Source: Streptomyces canus 299MFChir4.1 (GTDB taxonomy: Bacteria > Actinomycetota > Actinomycetes > Streptomycetales > Streptomycetaceae). Taken from it: DNA of 64,000 nt. Below are positions 44,235 to 53,600 of the stretch, piece by piece. Under the pieces are notes generated by a model. The model ran no database searches. It saw only the letters and a list, made by a program, of their open reading frames with translations, and was not told the origin of the DNA. Every line of letters begins with the position of its first letter. Positions within the stretch are counted from its first letter, which is position 1. Location of the stretch: positions 220,966 through 284,965 of the forward strand of contig NZ_KB911584.1 of NCBI RefSeq assembly GCF_000383615.1. The letters are read 5' to 3'. A program made the position numbers and the translations under genes.

Positions 44235-45209
44235 ATGGGGGACAGTGGCTTGATCAAGCTTTTCGACCCGACCGAGGAGACGAACCGGCCCGCGCGGTCG
44301 GACAGCACGCCCACCAGCGGCGCCACGGCCACCAGCGGCGCCACGGCCACGAGCGGCGCCACGGCCCCAGGTGGCGGCACGGCCCGCCTCGACGAGCAGG
44401 TCTACCTCTTCGACGACCGGACCGTCCTGGCCGTCAACGTCGCGCTGGCGTCCGGCCGTCCGCTGCTCGTGCTCGGGCCGCCGGGCTCCGGGAAGTCCGC
44501 GCTCGCGCCGAACGTGGCCCGGCTGATGCGCTTCCGCTACTACGCGGAGGTGGTCACCGCCCGCACCGAACCGCACGACCTGCTCTGGCGCGAGGAGGCG
44601 TTCCGCCAGCTCAACGACGCCACGCAGGGCACGCTCCAGGATCCCGGTTCGCGGGCCTACTTCCGGCCGGGACCCCTGTGGAAGGCGCTCGATCCGGCCA
44701 TGGACGAGGAGGGACCGCCGGCCCTGCGCGACCGGCCCGCGGTGGTGCTCATCGACGAGATCGACAAGGCCGACCCCGATGTCCCGGACGCCCTGCTCGA
44801 TCCGCTCAACAACCTCCGTTTCGTGGGCCCGGACCGCCGGACGGTGACGGCGGCCGAGGACGCGGGCGCACCCCTGGTGGTGATCACGAGCAACGAGGAG
44901 CGAGAGCTGTCCACCGCCTTCCTGCGCCGCTGCATCCTGCTGCGCCTGCGGCCCCCGGGCCGCGAACACCTCCTGAAGGTCGCCCGCTTGCACATGGGGG
45001 ACGACTACGACGAGGCGCTCACCCTGGAGTTGGCCGACATGTTCGAGAACGAGTCGGTGGCCACCCGTCCCGCGGCGAGCACCGCCGAGTTCCTGGACAC
45101 CCTGCGCGCCTGCCGCCAGATGAACCTGACGGCCGACTCGCCGGAATGGCGGGCGGTCGCCGACCTCGCCATGGTGAAGGGCTCCCCCGACCCCGCCGCC
45201 TCCCCATGA
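44235..45209 (+). CDS. MoxR-type AAA+ ATPase
   Basis: This 324-residue MoxR/RavA-like ATPase is expected to remodel a vWA partner. It has Walker A LGPPGSGKSAL (near residue 83), Walker B VVLIDEIDKADPD, sensor 1 VVITSNEERELS and an arginine finger in FLRRC. The start is uncertain: in-frame GTG (44172) and ATG (44187) lie upstream and no candidate has a good ribosome site. Three 18-bp tandem repeats (44313-44366) encode a Thr/Ser/Gly/Ala run at the N-terminus. Its stop overlaps the vWA gene. Confidence 0.88.
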   Translation: MGDSGLIKLFDPTEETNRPARSDSTPTSGATATSGATATSGATAPGGGTARLDEQVYLFDDRTVLAVNVALASGRPLLVLGPPGSGKSALAPNVARLMRFRYYAEVVTARTEPHDLLWREEAFRQLNDATQGTLQDPGSRAYFRPGPLWKALDPAMDEEGPPALRDRPAVVLIDEIDKADPDVPDALLDPLNNLRFVGPDRRTVTAAEDAGAPLVVITSNEERELSTAFLRRCILLRLRPPGREHLLKVARLHMGDDYDEALTLELADMFENESVATRPAASTAEFLDTLRACRQMNLTADSPEWRAVADLAMVKGSPDPAASP

Positions 45210-46453
45210 ACCCGGGGAGCCCGGCCCGGCTCGGCGACCTGCTGCGGACGGCCCGCGCGCTGCGGGTGTCCGACCCGGCCGACCTGACCATGCTGGCGGC
45301 GGCCCTGGGACTCGCGCTTCCCTCCGACGGCCCCGCCCCGGCCGCACCCACGCACGCGCCGCCCGACGGTCCCGGCCGCCGTGCCTCGGGCACCACGCGA
45401 CCCTCCCGAAACGGGGCTGCGACGGCCCGCGCGAACCGCTCACCGGCCGGCACCGGATCCGGCCGGGCCGACGCCGCGGCCGTACCGCCCGACAGCACAC
45501 GGCGGCCCGGTCCACAAGGCGCAGCGCCGTCCCACCAGGGCTCGGCGCCGTATCACCAAGACCCGGCGCCGAATCACCAGGACCCCGCCTCCGCCCTCAC
45601 CGGCCCGGGCGGGCAGGCCCCCGCCCCGGCCCATCGCACGACCACCGGCGGTTCCCTGCTCCTCGTCCGTGCCGCGCGTCCGGCGGCGGCCCGGGAGGCG
45701 GAATCTCCGCTGTGGCGCGATGCCGCTCCTTACGGCTCCGGGGACGAAGGCCCCGAGGAACTGCTCGGCCGTACCGAGGCGTTCGACGTGCCCTGGCCGA
45801 CCGCTCTGCCCAGGCCCGCCCCGCCATGGAACCCGCGGACCGAGCGGGCCGTGTTCCTCGCGGTGGCCAGTACGTACGCGACCGGACGCGCGGTCGACCA
45901 CCTCCGGCTGGTGGACCTGGTCGTGCGCCGTCTCGCCGGTGGCCGGGCCGCCCGGCCGCGGGTGCCCTACCGGCAGCGGTCCACCACCCGGGCCGGAGCG
46001 CTGCTGCTGCTCGACCGCGGCGAGTCGATGCGGCCCTTCCGGCACGATCAGGAATGGATCGTCCGGCTCGCCGCCCGCATCCTGCCGCCGGGCGGGCTGC
46101 GCGTCCTGGACCTGCGCATCGCGCAGGGTGCCAGCCGCGACCGGGGGCGCACCTGGGAGCCCCACCCGGTGCCTCCGCACGGGCAGCCCGTGCTCCTGCT
46201 GTCCGACCTCGGGCACCTCCAGCCTCCGCTGCCCGGCCGCCACCACTCCTCGCCGACGAGCTGGCTGCCGTATCTGCGCCGGCTGCGCGAAGCGGGCAGC
46301 CCCGTCGTCTGCATCACCCCGTATCCCGCCGAGGAGTACCCGCAGGCCGTACGGCAGACCGTCACGCTGGTCCCGCTGGACCGCCGGGTGTCCGTACGGC
46401 TCGCGCAGGCCGCCGCCCGACGGGATCCGCGGCGGGCCGGGCAGCGGCGATGA
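45206..46453 (+). CDS. vWA-like partner of the MoxR ATPase
   Basis: The protein has 415 residues. About 50 to 165 is a Pro/Gln/Ala-rich linker. The C-terminal half (about 205 to 405) resembles a von Willebrand A domain: GALLLLDRGESM holds a degenerate metal site (DxGxS for DxSxS), followed by ILPPGGLRVLDLRIAQG, VLLLSDLGHL and SPVVCITPYP. It overlaps genes on both sides (ATGA each), giving a MoxR-vWA-third protein set like the vWA-MoxR-VMAP systems described in bacterial conflict loci. That assignment is by architecture and context. Confidence 0.72.
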   Translation: MNPGSPARLGDLLRTARALRVSDPADLTMLAAALGLALPSDGPAPAAPTHAPPDGPGRRASGTTRPSRNGAATARANRSPAGTGSGRADAAAVPPDSTRRPGPQGAAPSHQGSAPYHQDPAPNHQDPASALTGPGGQAPAPAHRTTTGGSLLLVRAARPAAAREAESPLWRDAAPYGSGDEGPEELLGRTEAFDVPWPTALPRPAPPWNPRTERAVFLAVASTYATGRAVDHLRLVDLVVRRLAGGRAARPRVPYRQRSTTRAGALLLLDRGESMRPFRHDQEWIVRLAARILPPGGLRVLDLRIAQGASRDRGRTWEPHPVPPHGQPVLLLSDLGHLQPPLPGRHHSSPTSWLPYLRRLREAGSPVVCITPYPAEEYPQAVRQTVTLVPLDRRVSVRLAQAAARRDPRRAGQRR

Positions 46454-49359
46454 CGGCGGCACCCGAACGCGGTGGGGCGTACCGGCTGATCGCGGAACAG
46501 CGCCGGCACCAGCCCGACGTGCTGCGGCTGGCCCGGTCGTTGTGCCTGGCCGCCCAGGCCGAGCCGTACTTCCTGCGCGGCGCCCGGCTACGGTTCGCCC
46601 CGGACAGCAGCACCGGCCTGGAGGCCAGGCTGTGCTTCTCACCTCTGGTGGAGGCCGCCGACAGCAGTGCCCTGGTGCTGTACCCGGAGGTGAGCGCGGA
46701 ACTGCGGCGACAGCTGTACGACCACGATCCGGACCTGCTCGGCTCGGTCCGTGACTTCACCCGGGCCGCCCATCGCTGCGCGCCGCCCCTGGTCCGCGGA
46801 TTCGAGGAACTGCTGTGGTCGGCGACGGTCGGTCCGCCGCTCTCCGAGGCGGGTATCGAGCGGATCCTGACCCCGCTCTTCCGGCAGGTGCTCGCCGAGG
46901 GGGTCACGGGGGCCGAGGCCGGCCGCTGGATCCTGCGTTTCCTCCCCCGGCTGCCGGAAGCCGTACGGGAGTCGCTGCCGGCCTGGCGGTTGCAGGTGAT
47001 GGCGGCGGAGCGGCTGGGCATGGAACCGCCGCGCGCTCTGGTCACCCGGGCCGACGCCGACGAGATCCGGACGGTGCGGGCGCTGGTGCACACCGAGGTG
47101 GACATCGGAGTGCGGGCCGTGGCGGACGGCCTGGTCCTCAGCCGACCACCGGAGCGGGGCGCGCTGGTCTGCGGGGCGAGCGGGGCGGGCCGGGTCCGGC
47201 TGCGGCTGCGCGGCGCGCTGCCCGGCGCGCGGTGGCACGAACTGGACCTGCACGAAGGCGAGCACACCGCCCTGAACGTGAGCGTGGCCGCCGAGGCGCG
47301 CACGGATGGCACGCTGCTGGCCGCGCAGGCGGAGCTGGGCGGCACTCTGCTGTGCGCGCGGGCGGGCCACCGGGCGGCGGCCGCGACGACCGCGGACGGC
47401 CGGACCATGCTGCGGATCGACGACGGCGAGTCCGTGCTGCCGGTCGAACTGCCCGACCAGCCGCGGCTGCTCGCGGTCGCCGATGCCGGGCCCGCGGCGA
47501 CGGCGGTGGTGAGCGGCAAGGGGCTGCACGTGGTGACGACGGCCGTGGACGGAACAGCCGACGCCGTCCTGCACCCGCTGTCGGTACAGCCGACGGCCGT
47601 GGGCTGGTCCCGTACGGCGGAACGCGGCGTGCTGTGCCTGGCCGCGGGCGACGAGGTCCTGCTCGTCGGCGACGGCGATCCCGACCGGATCCTGCGCGCA
47701 CTGCCGCATCCGGCCCCGGTGGTGCGGCTGTGGTGCTCGGTCCGGGCGGGCCTGGTGGCCGCGGCGGACGCGAGCGGCGGTGTGACGGTCCACCGCCTGG
47801 CCTCGGACCGGGACAGCGAGGTCGGCCGATGGCGGCCGGGGGCGGGGGTCACCGCTCTGTGCGGCGATCCCTGGTCGGGAGCGGTGGTGTGGGGGGCGGC
47901 GGACGGGCGGGTGTACGGGGTGGGGGGTGGTGCGGTCGGGGCGGTCTCCCCAACGGACGCCGGCTCTGGCTCTGGTTCTGACCCCGCCTCCGAGTATGGC
48001 TCCGCCTCCGGCAGCGCGCCCGGTGCCGTCGAGGTGCTGGGCGTGCTGCCGGCGCCGGCGTCCTCTCTCGCGCTGCTTCCCGAGGCCGGACTGGTGGTGG
48101 CCGCGGACGGGGGTGACCGGCTGCTGCGGCTGCCCTGGCCGGGAGGCGGGACGGCCGACGCGGTGCCCATGCCGTTCCGGGTACGGGAGGTCCATCCCGC
48201 GGCGGGCGGGCTGCTGCTGGTGTCGGGGCACGGCGGCGAGGTGGAGATCCGCGCGGAGGACGGCCGGAGCCAGCTGCTCACCCCGGGGCCCGTGCCCTCC
48301 CCACCGGACGAGACGGAACCGGACTGGCTCCGGGACAGTGTCGGGGTGGTGCTGCCGGCGCGGAACGCCGTGCTGCCGCCCGGGATCCGGCGCTGGGGCA
48401 TCGGACACGTCTGCCTGCCGGCTGCCCTGCCGCCGGACTCGGCGGAGTTCGCCGCGCTGCTGACGCGGGCCCGGGAGCTGGGGCTGCGGGTGCTGGCGGA
48501 ACTGGCACCCCCGGGCGAGGACGCCCCGTACGGCGAACTGCTCAGGCGGGCCTACGACCTGCTGGAGGAACCGATCGACGGCCTCCGGCTCAGCGACCCG
48601 CATCAGTGGCCCGCCCCCCTGCTCACCCGCCTGCGGCACCTGCTGGACGCCTATCCCCGGACGGCGATCGTCACGACGGCCACGCACCTGACGCGCTCCG
48701 ACTCCCCCTTCGGCACCGGGCACCTCTCCCTGGGTCCGCCGCCGGAGCCCGCGAACGCCCCGGAACCGTCTCCGGAATCCGAGCCGCACCCCGAGTCGGC
48801 GACCCCCGCCGCGCCGCTCCCGCCGTACCGCCCCTGGGTCCTCCCGGACGGGCTCTCGCGCCCGCGGGCGGGCCTGTTGCTGGCGCTCCCGGGGTGTCAT
48901 GAGGTCCCCGCCTCGGTTCTGGCTCCGGACGGCCGGTCGGTCTCGACGCTACGGCCGTTGCTCGCGGCGCGCGCCGGACAGCTCGCGTTGCGCCACGGAG
49001 GGGTCGAGCGGGTGCCCACCGGAGTCGCCGGCGTGACCGCCGTCCGCAGGGACCACGCGGGGCAGACCGTCCTGTGTCTGACGAGTACGGCCCGTGTACC
49101 GGTCACCGCCCGGGTGGCCCTGCCCGAGGCGACCGCCGGGACCGAGCTGGTCGAGATCGCCCATGACCCCCCTGACAGCTCCGGGCCCCCTGACCACCCG
49201 CCGACCGCGCCGGCACGGATCCTGCGGCCGGCCTCCGACGGCCTGGTCACGGTCGAGATCGACGTCGGCGGGACCCGCTGGTTCCGGGTCCGCGCGGACA
49301 CCCACCCGCCCCCGGACGAGCCCGAGCCCATGGATCCCTTCGCCCCGACCGCCCGCTGA
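46450..49359 (+). CDS. Large multidomain protein: helical N-term, beta-propeller, degenerate amylase-like C-term
   Basis: The protein has 969 residues. About 1 to 190 is helical (AYRLIAEQRRHQPDVLRLAR). About 310 to 580 shows repeated blade-like strands (LLAVADAGPAATAVVSGKGL; LALLPEAGLVVAADGGDRLL). About 600 to 770 resembles a degenerate GH13 TIM barrel (IRRWGIGHVCLPAALP; FAALLTRARELGLRVLAELA; IDGLRLSDP) without a full catalytic set. About 850 to 950 is a beta-sandwich like an amylase C domain. It fits the third-partner (VMAP-like) slot of MoxR-vWA systems. Enzymatic activity is unlikely; sugar or ligand sensing is possible. Confidence 0.65.
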   Translation: MTAAPERGGAYRLIAEQRRHQPDVLRLARSLCLAAQAEPYFLRGARLRFAPDSSTGLEARLCFSPLVEAADSSALVLYPEVSAELRRQLYDHDPDLLGSVRDFTRAAHRCAPPLVRGFEELLWSATVGPPLSEAGIERILTPLFRQVLAEGVTGAEAGRWILRFLPRLPEAVRESLPAWRLQVMAAERLGMEPPRALVTRADADEIRTVRALVHTEVDIGVRAVADGLVLSRPPERGALVCGASGAGRVRLRLRGALPGARWHELDLHEGEHTALNVSVAAEARTDGTLLAAQAELGGTLLCARAGHRAAAATTADGRTMLRIDDGESVLPVELPDQPRLLAVADAGPAATAVVSGKGLHVVTTAVDGTADAVLHPLSVQPTAVGWSRTAERGVLCLAAGDEVLLVGDGDPDRILRALPHPAPVVRLWCSVRAGLVAAADASGGVTVHRLASDRDSEVGRWRPGAGVTALCGDPWSGAVVWGAADGRVYGVGGGAVGAVSPTDAGSGSGSDPASEYGSASGSAPGAVEVLGVLPAPASSLALLPEAGLVVAADGGDRLLRLPWPGGGTADAVPMPFRVREVHPAAGGLLLVSGHGGEVEIRAEDGRSQLLTPGPVPSPPDETEPDWLRDSVGVVLPARNAVLPPGIRRWGIGHVCLPAALPPDSAEFAALLTRARELGLRVLAELAPPGEDAPYGELLRRAYDLLEEPIDGLRLSDPHQWPAPLLTRLRHLLDAYPRTAIVTTATHLTRSDSPFGTGHLSLGPPPEPANAPEPSPESEPHPESATPAAPLPPYRPWVLPDGLSRPRAGLLLALPGCHEVPASVLAPDGRSVSTLRPLLAARAGQLALRHGGVERVPTGVAGVTAVRRDHAGQTVLCLTSTARVPVTARVALPEATAGTELVEIAHDPPDSSGPPDHPPTAPARILRPASDGLVTVEIDVGGTRWFRVRADTHPPPDEPEPMDPFAPTAR

Positions 49360-49387
49360 CACGACACGGCCCCCTACGAGGAGTCCC

Positions 49388-50605
49388 ATGCCCGGTCCCC
49401 ATGTCTTCCTCAGCCGCAGCGAACCGCTCGGCTGCACCTGCAGCTGCTGGCCGGCCCGTCGTGCCATGGAGGAACTGCTGCACCAGGAGGGCTGCGAGCC
49501 GGTCGTCGTGGACCGTGAGTCCCTGGTACCGGGACAGGACTGGATGGCGGCGATCTCCGACGGCATGGGCAGCGCGCACGGCATGCTCCTGATCGTGTCG
49601 AGCCACGCCCTGAGGTCCGAGCATGTGCAGAACGAACTGGCCATGGCCGAACTGCGCAACCGGCACGACGGTTTCCCGGTGATCCTGCTGATGCTGCCGG
49701 AAGTCACCCTGGACGCCCTGGAGAAGAGCGGACTCGGGTCGCTCAGCCCGCACAGACGGCAGATGGTGCAGTGGCCGGGCAAGGACGACCTCGACGCCGT
49801 ACGGCATGACATAAGACCCCAACTGGACCTGATGCGTGCCGAGTCGGGCGGGGCCAAGGTGCACCACCGGGTGGTCCACCATCTGCGGGAGGTGGACGCG
49901 GAGAGCCTGAGCCGGGCCGGTGCGACGCTGGGGGTCGCACTGGAGACGCTGTCCCCGCTGATGCGTCACCGGCTCGCCTCGGGCCTGCTGGCCGAGCGCC
50001 CGAGCGAGCCCGGGTCCGACCCGCTGCGCGCGGCCCTCACCGAACTGCTGCCCCTGTCCGGTCCGGACGCCTCCAGGGAACTCGTCCAACTGAGCGTGAC
50101 CCACGCCCGGGTACCGGTGGACGAGGCGGCCCGGATGCACGGGGTGCTGGGCGCGGGTTCTCCCAGGGTCGCGGTACTGCCCGCGCTCTCCACGGACACG
50201 GCCCGCCGCTACATCCACCGGGCCAGCGAACAGCCGTTGCCCTGGGACCACTTCGTCGTCCCGCTCACCGCGGGCACCGGTGTCCTGACCGATCTGGTGG
50301 TACGGATCGGGGAGGAACTCCTGGAGGAGTTCGACATCCACGACGAGGAGACGCTGCGGGAGCACGAGCACGACTTCGGCCCGGTGGTCGTGATCGTCCC
50401 GCACCCCCCGGACGCCGACCTGGTCAGGGCGCTCGACACGGCGTACCCGGAGGGACTGCTGTTCCTGTTCGTGGTGGACGGGGAACTGTCCGGCGCCACC
50501 GGGACGCACACCCGCCTGGAGGGCCTGCCCGCCTGGCGGGAGGAGGAGATGAACCGCACGGTGCGACGGTTCGTGCGCCGGTACGGGACCACGTCGAACA
50601 ACTGA
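49388..50605 (+). CDS. Stand-alone TIR-domain protein
   Basis: The protein has 405 residues with a GAGGAG site, 28 bases after the propeller gene. The N-terminal 130 residues form a TIR domain: HVFLSRSEP, LVPGQDWMAAISDGMGSAHG, LLIVSSHALRSEHVQNELAM, with the Glu position of TIR NADases filled (NEL). The remainder is helical and then alpha/beta (RVAVLPALSTDTARRYIHRA; DFGPVVVIVPHPPDADLVRA), possibly a second Rossmann-like domain. It is the last gene of the operon and a reasonable effector or signal-producing component. Confidence 0.8.
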   Translation: MPGPHVFLSRSEPLGCTCSCWPARRAMEELLHQEGCEPVVVDRESLVPGQDWMAAISDGMGSAHGMLLIVSSHALRSEHVQNELAMAELRNRHDGFPVILLMLPEVTLDALEKSGLGSLSPHRRQMVQWPGKDDLDAVRHDIRPQLDLMRAESGGAKVHHRVVHHLREVDAESLSRAGATLGVALETLSPLMRHRLASGLLAERPSEPGSDPLRAALTELLPLSGPDASRELVQLSVTHARVPVDEAARMHGVLGAGSPRVAVLPALSTDTARRYIHRASEQPLPWDHFVVPLTAGTGVLTDLVVRIGEELLEEFDIHDEETLREHEHDFGPVVVIVPHPPDADLVRALDTAYPEGLLFLFVVDGELSGATGTHTRLEGLPAWREEEMNRTVRRFVRRYGTTSNN

Positions 50606-50631
50606 CCCGACCGCGCCGGGGCGGTCGGGTC
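50604..50631. terminator. Shared terminator of the two convergent operons
   Basis: GACCCGACCGC (50604-50614) pairs perfectly with GCGGTCGGGTC (50621-50631) around a 6-base loop, 11 bases before the fxsT stop. It should stop both operons. Confidence 0.85.
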
Positions 50632-50642
50632 GTACGGCGGGC

Positions 50643-53600
50643 TCAGGTCGGCGGCATCTCCAGATCGAAGTCGATCCGCCTGCGCTCACGCATCGACCGG
50701 ACCGTGGGATGGTCCGGGCCGAACTCCTGCTCGGCGGCGAGCGTCGCGCTGCCGAGGTTCTGCTCGGCGTCGTCGTCACCGAGCAGGCTGCGGTCCAGGG
50801 CGACGTTGAACTCCGCGCAGAGCACCCGGGGATGATGGTCGCGGTAGAGCTCGCGGTAGGCCTCGCGGGCGACCTCGTCCTCGGTCAGTGCCTCCTCGTA
50901 CCGGCCCCGAGCGGACAGCAGGCCGGCCCGGTTGGCCCGGCAGGCCACCGTGCCGGGGTGGGTGTCGCCCAGTCGTCCGACGAGCAGCGGGAGCGTCCGG
51001 TCGGCGAGTTCCATCGCCTCCTCGGTCTCACCCTGGTTCCTGAGGATGGCCACCAGGTTGGTCGCTGCCGCCAGGGCGAACGGGTGCTCGAGGCCGAGGC
51101 GCTCGCGGTAGCGCCTGAAGTTCTGCCGTCCCAGCTCCATCGCCTCGAACCCCCTGGCCGGATCCGTCAGCGAGAGGGCGAGCAGGTCGCAGGCCAGGTT
51201 GGCCGTGCACGACATGGTGTCGGGATGCCCCTCGCCGTAGCGTTGCCGGTACACGTTCAGGGTGGAGCGCGTCAGGGCCTCCGCCTCGGCGTACTTGCCG
51301 AGGCGGCGTTGGGTCACCGCGAGGGACGCGTCCGTGCGCAGCACGTCGTCGGCGTTCTCGCTCAGCAGGCCGACGAAGCGTTTGCGAACCTCGTAGAGCA
51401 GATCGAGGGAGCCCTGGTAGTCGCCCGTGTCCCGGCGGTCCAGCGCCACTCCGTTGGCCACGATCCAGGTGAGCCGGTGCTGCAGTCCCAGGGACTGCCT
51501 GCACCTCTGATACGCCTCCGTCGCCCGCTCCAGGGCATCACCGGGGCGGCCCGCGAGGCGAAGCGAGACGCTGAGGCTGTTCGCCGACCGGAGAGTCTCC
51601 TCGTGGTCCAGGCCGAAGTCCGGGCTGTTGAGGTAGAGCTCATAGGTCTTGCGGTCCTCGTCGTACGCCTCCTGGTAGCGGCCGAGGCCACGCAGGTCGG
51701 CACCGTAGTTGCGGGCGGTCACCAGCGTGTAGCCGTCGTCCTCGCCGAGTTGCGCGCGCTGACGCTGGAGTGTGTCGGCGTCCAGTGCGTGGGCTTCCCG
51801 GTAACGGCCCAGGGAGCGCAGCGGGTTGGCCACCTGCGCGGCCAGCCGCAGCCTGAGGTGATGGTCCGCGCCCAGGGACTCCGTCCAGACGTCGAGTGCT
51901 TTCTGCCCCAGCGCGGCAGCGGCCCGGTGGTCGCCGATCCGCCACTGGTTGCGGACCTGGCGGATGACCCACTCGCACACCCGCGCATCGGTGTTGAACA
52001 GTGCTTTGGACGGCTCCAGGTGGGGCAGCAGCTCCGCGAACCTCTGCCGGGCCGTCGCGCTGTCCTCCGGGGAGGCGGCCGAGGGCAACGCTCCGGCCAG
52101 CACGAGTTGTGCCTGGCGCTGAGTTCGCCGCTGTCGTTCGGGATCCTCTCCCAGCCACTCGCGCACCGCGGCCTGGACCAGTCGGTGCACCTGGATGGAA
52201 CCGCTCTGCTGGTCCACCGTGGCCAGTGCGTACCGTCCGAGGTCCCGGATCAGGTATCCCATCACCATGGGGTCCAGCACCGATTCGTCCCCGGTCTCCT
52301 CGGCGAGCCGGTTGCGCATGGCGTCGCTGTAGAGGAGGTAGTGCGCGATCGGCTCGGGGGACAGGAAGGCACACAGTTCCAGCAGCCGGACCGCCGCGGG
52401 CCGCTCGTTGCCGAGCCGGTCGACGGTCAACCGCCAGACCGCCAGGAGGGACTCCTGCTGGCTGTCCCCGGTGCCGTCCGTGCCGCTCAGGACCGAGGAG
52501 ACCCGGCTGTTGACCTGATCGAGGTAAGTGTCCAGGGGCATCGCCGTCTGCCGCAGCCATGCGGCCGCGAGCTCCATCGCCATCGGGAAGTCGCCGAGCG
52601 TGTCGGCGATCCGGTTCGCGTCCCTCACCGAGAGCCCGTCCACCCTGCGGCGCAGCAGGGCGATGCTTTCGGACCTGTTGAAGGAGTCGACCTCCATGGC
52701 GGTCTCGTTCTCCTCGTGCGGAGAACGCCGGGCAGTGAGGATGACGTGTCCCGGTCCCTCGTCGGGAAGGTACCGCTCCACCGTCGTGCCTCCCTCGTCC
52801 GTGTTCCAGGTCTCGCCGTTCGCGTCCTGGTTTTCGGTGAGGTTGTCGAACACCAGCAACCAACGACCGTGATCGCCATTCTTCAGTGCCGTCATGGTCG
52901 CCTGTGCGCGTTCGTCCACCGTGTCGCCCGGAATTCCCAGCTCGAGGCCGAGGTCCGCGAGGAGCTGCGGGATCCGGTTGGGCTGTTCCGCCGGGATCCA
53001 GTGCACCAGGTCGTACTGGGAACCGTAGCGGTGGACGTACTCCTGCGCGATCTGAGTCTTCCCGATGCCGCCCAGGCCGTAGAGGAAAGCCTTGCCGACG
53101 GGGGTGTCCGCGCGCAGCGATTCGGCGCTCAGACTGGTCCGCAACCGGTCCAGGTGTACGTCGCGGCCGGTGAAGGAGTTGTTGCGGCGCGGCACGTTGA
53201 AGATCCGGGGGACCAGACCCGGATAGGCGATGGTGCCGGTGACGGCGGGGGGCAGTGCCTGGAGTTCGAGCAGGGCGAAGAGCTTGCCGAGGACCTGCTC
53301 GGCGGACGCGTCCACCAGAGTGAATCCGGGCAGTCCGCGCAGTACGGGCTCGGGTTGGTGTTCCCGGGTGCGCAGGCCGATGATCCTGGCCCCTTCGGGT
53401 GACGCCACCAGAGCCCGGACCTCGTCGGCAACCGGTGTGGTGGCGAAGTCGGGCGAAAGGAGCGCGATGACCACGTCCGCCCCGTCCTCCGAACCGCTGG
53501 TCAGTGGCACGGACGCACTGCTTCCGCGCAGCGCCACGGCGATCCCCGCGGACTGGAGCTGGGCTTCGATCCACTCCGCCCAGGCGCCGTCACGCAGCGC

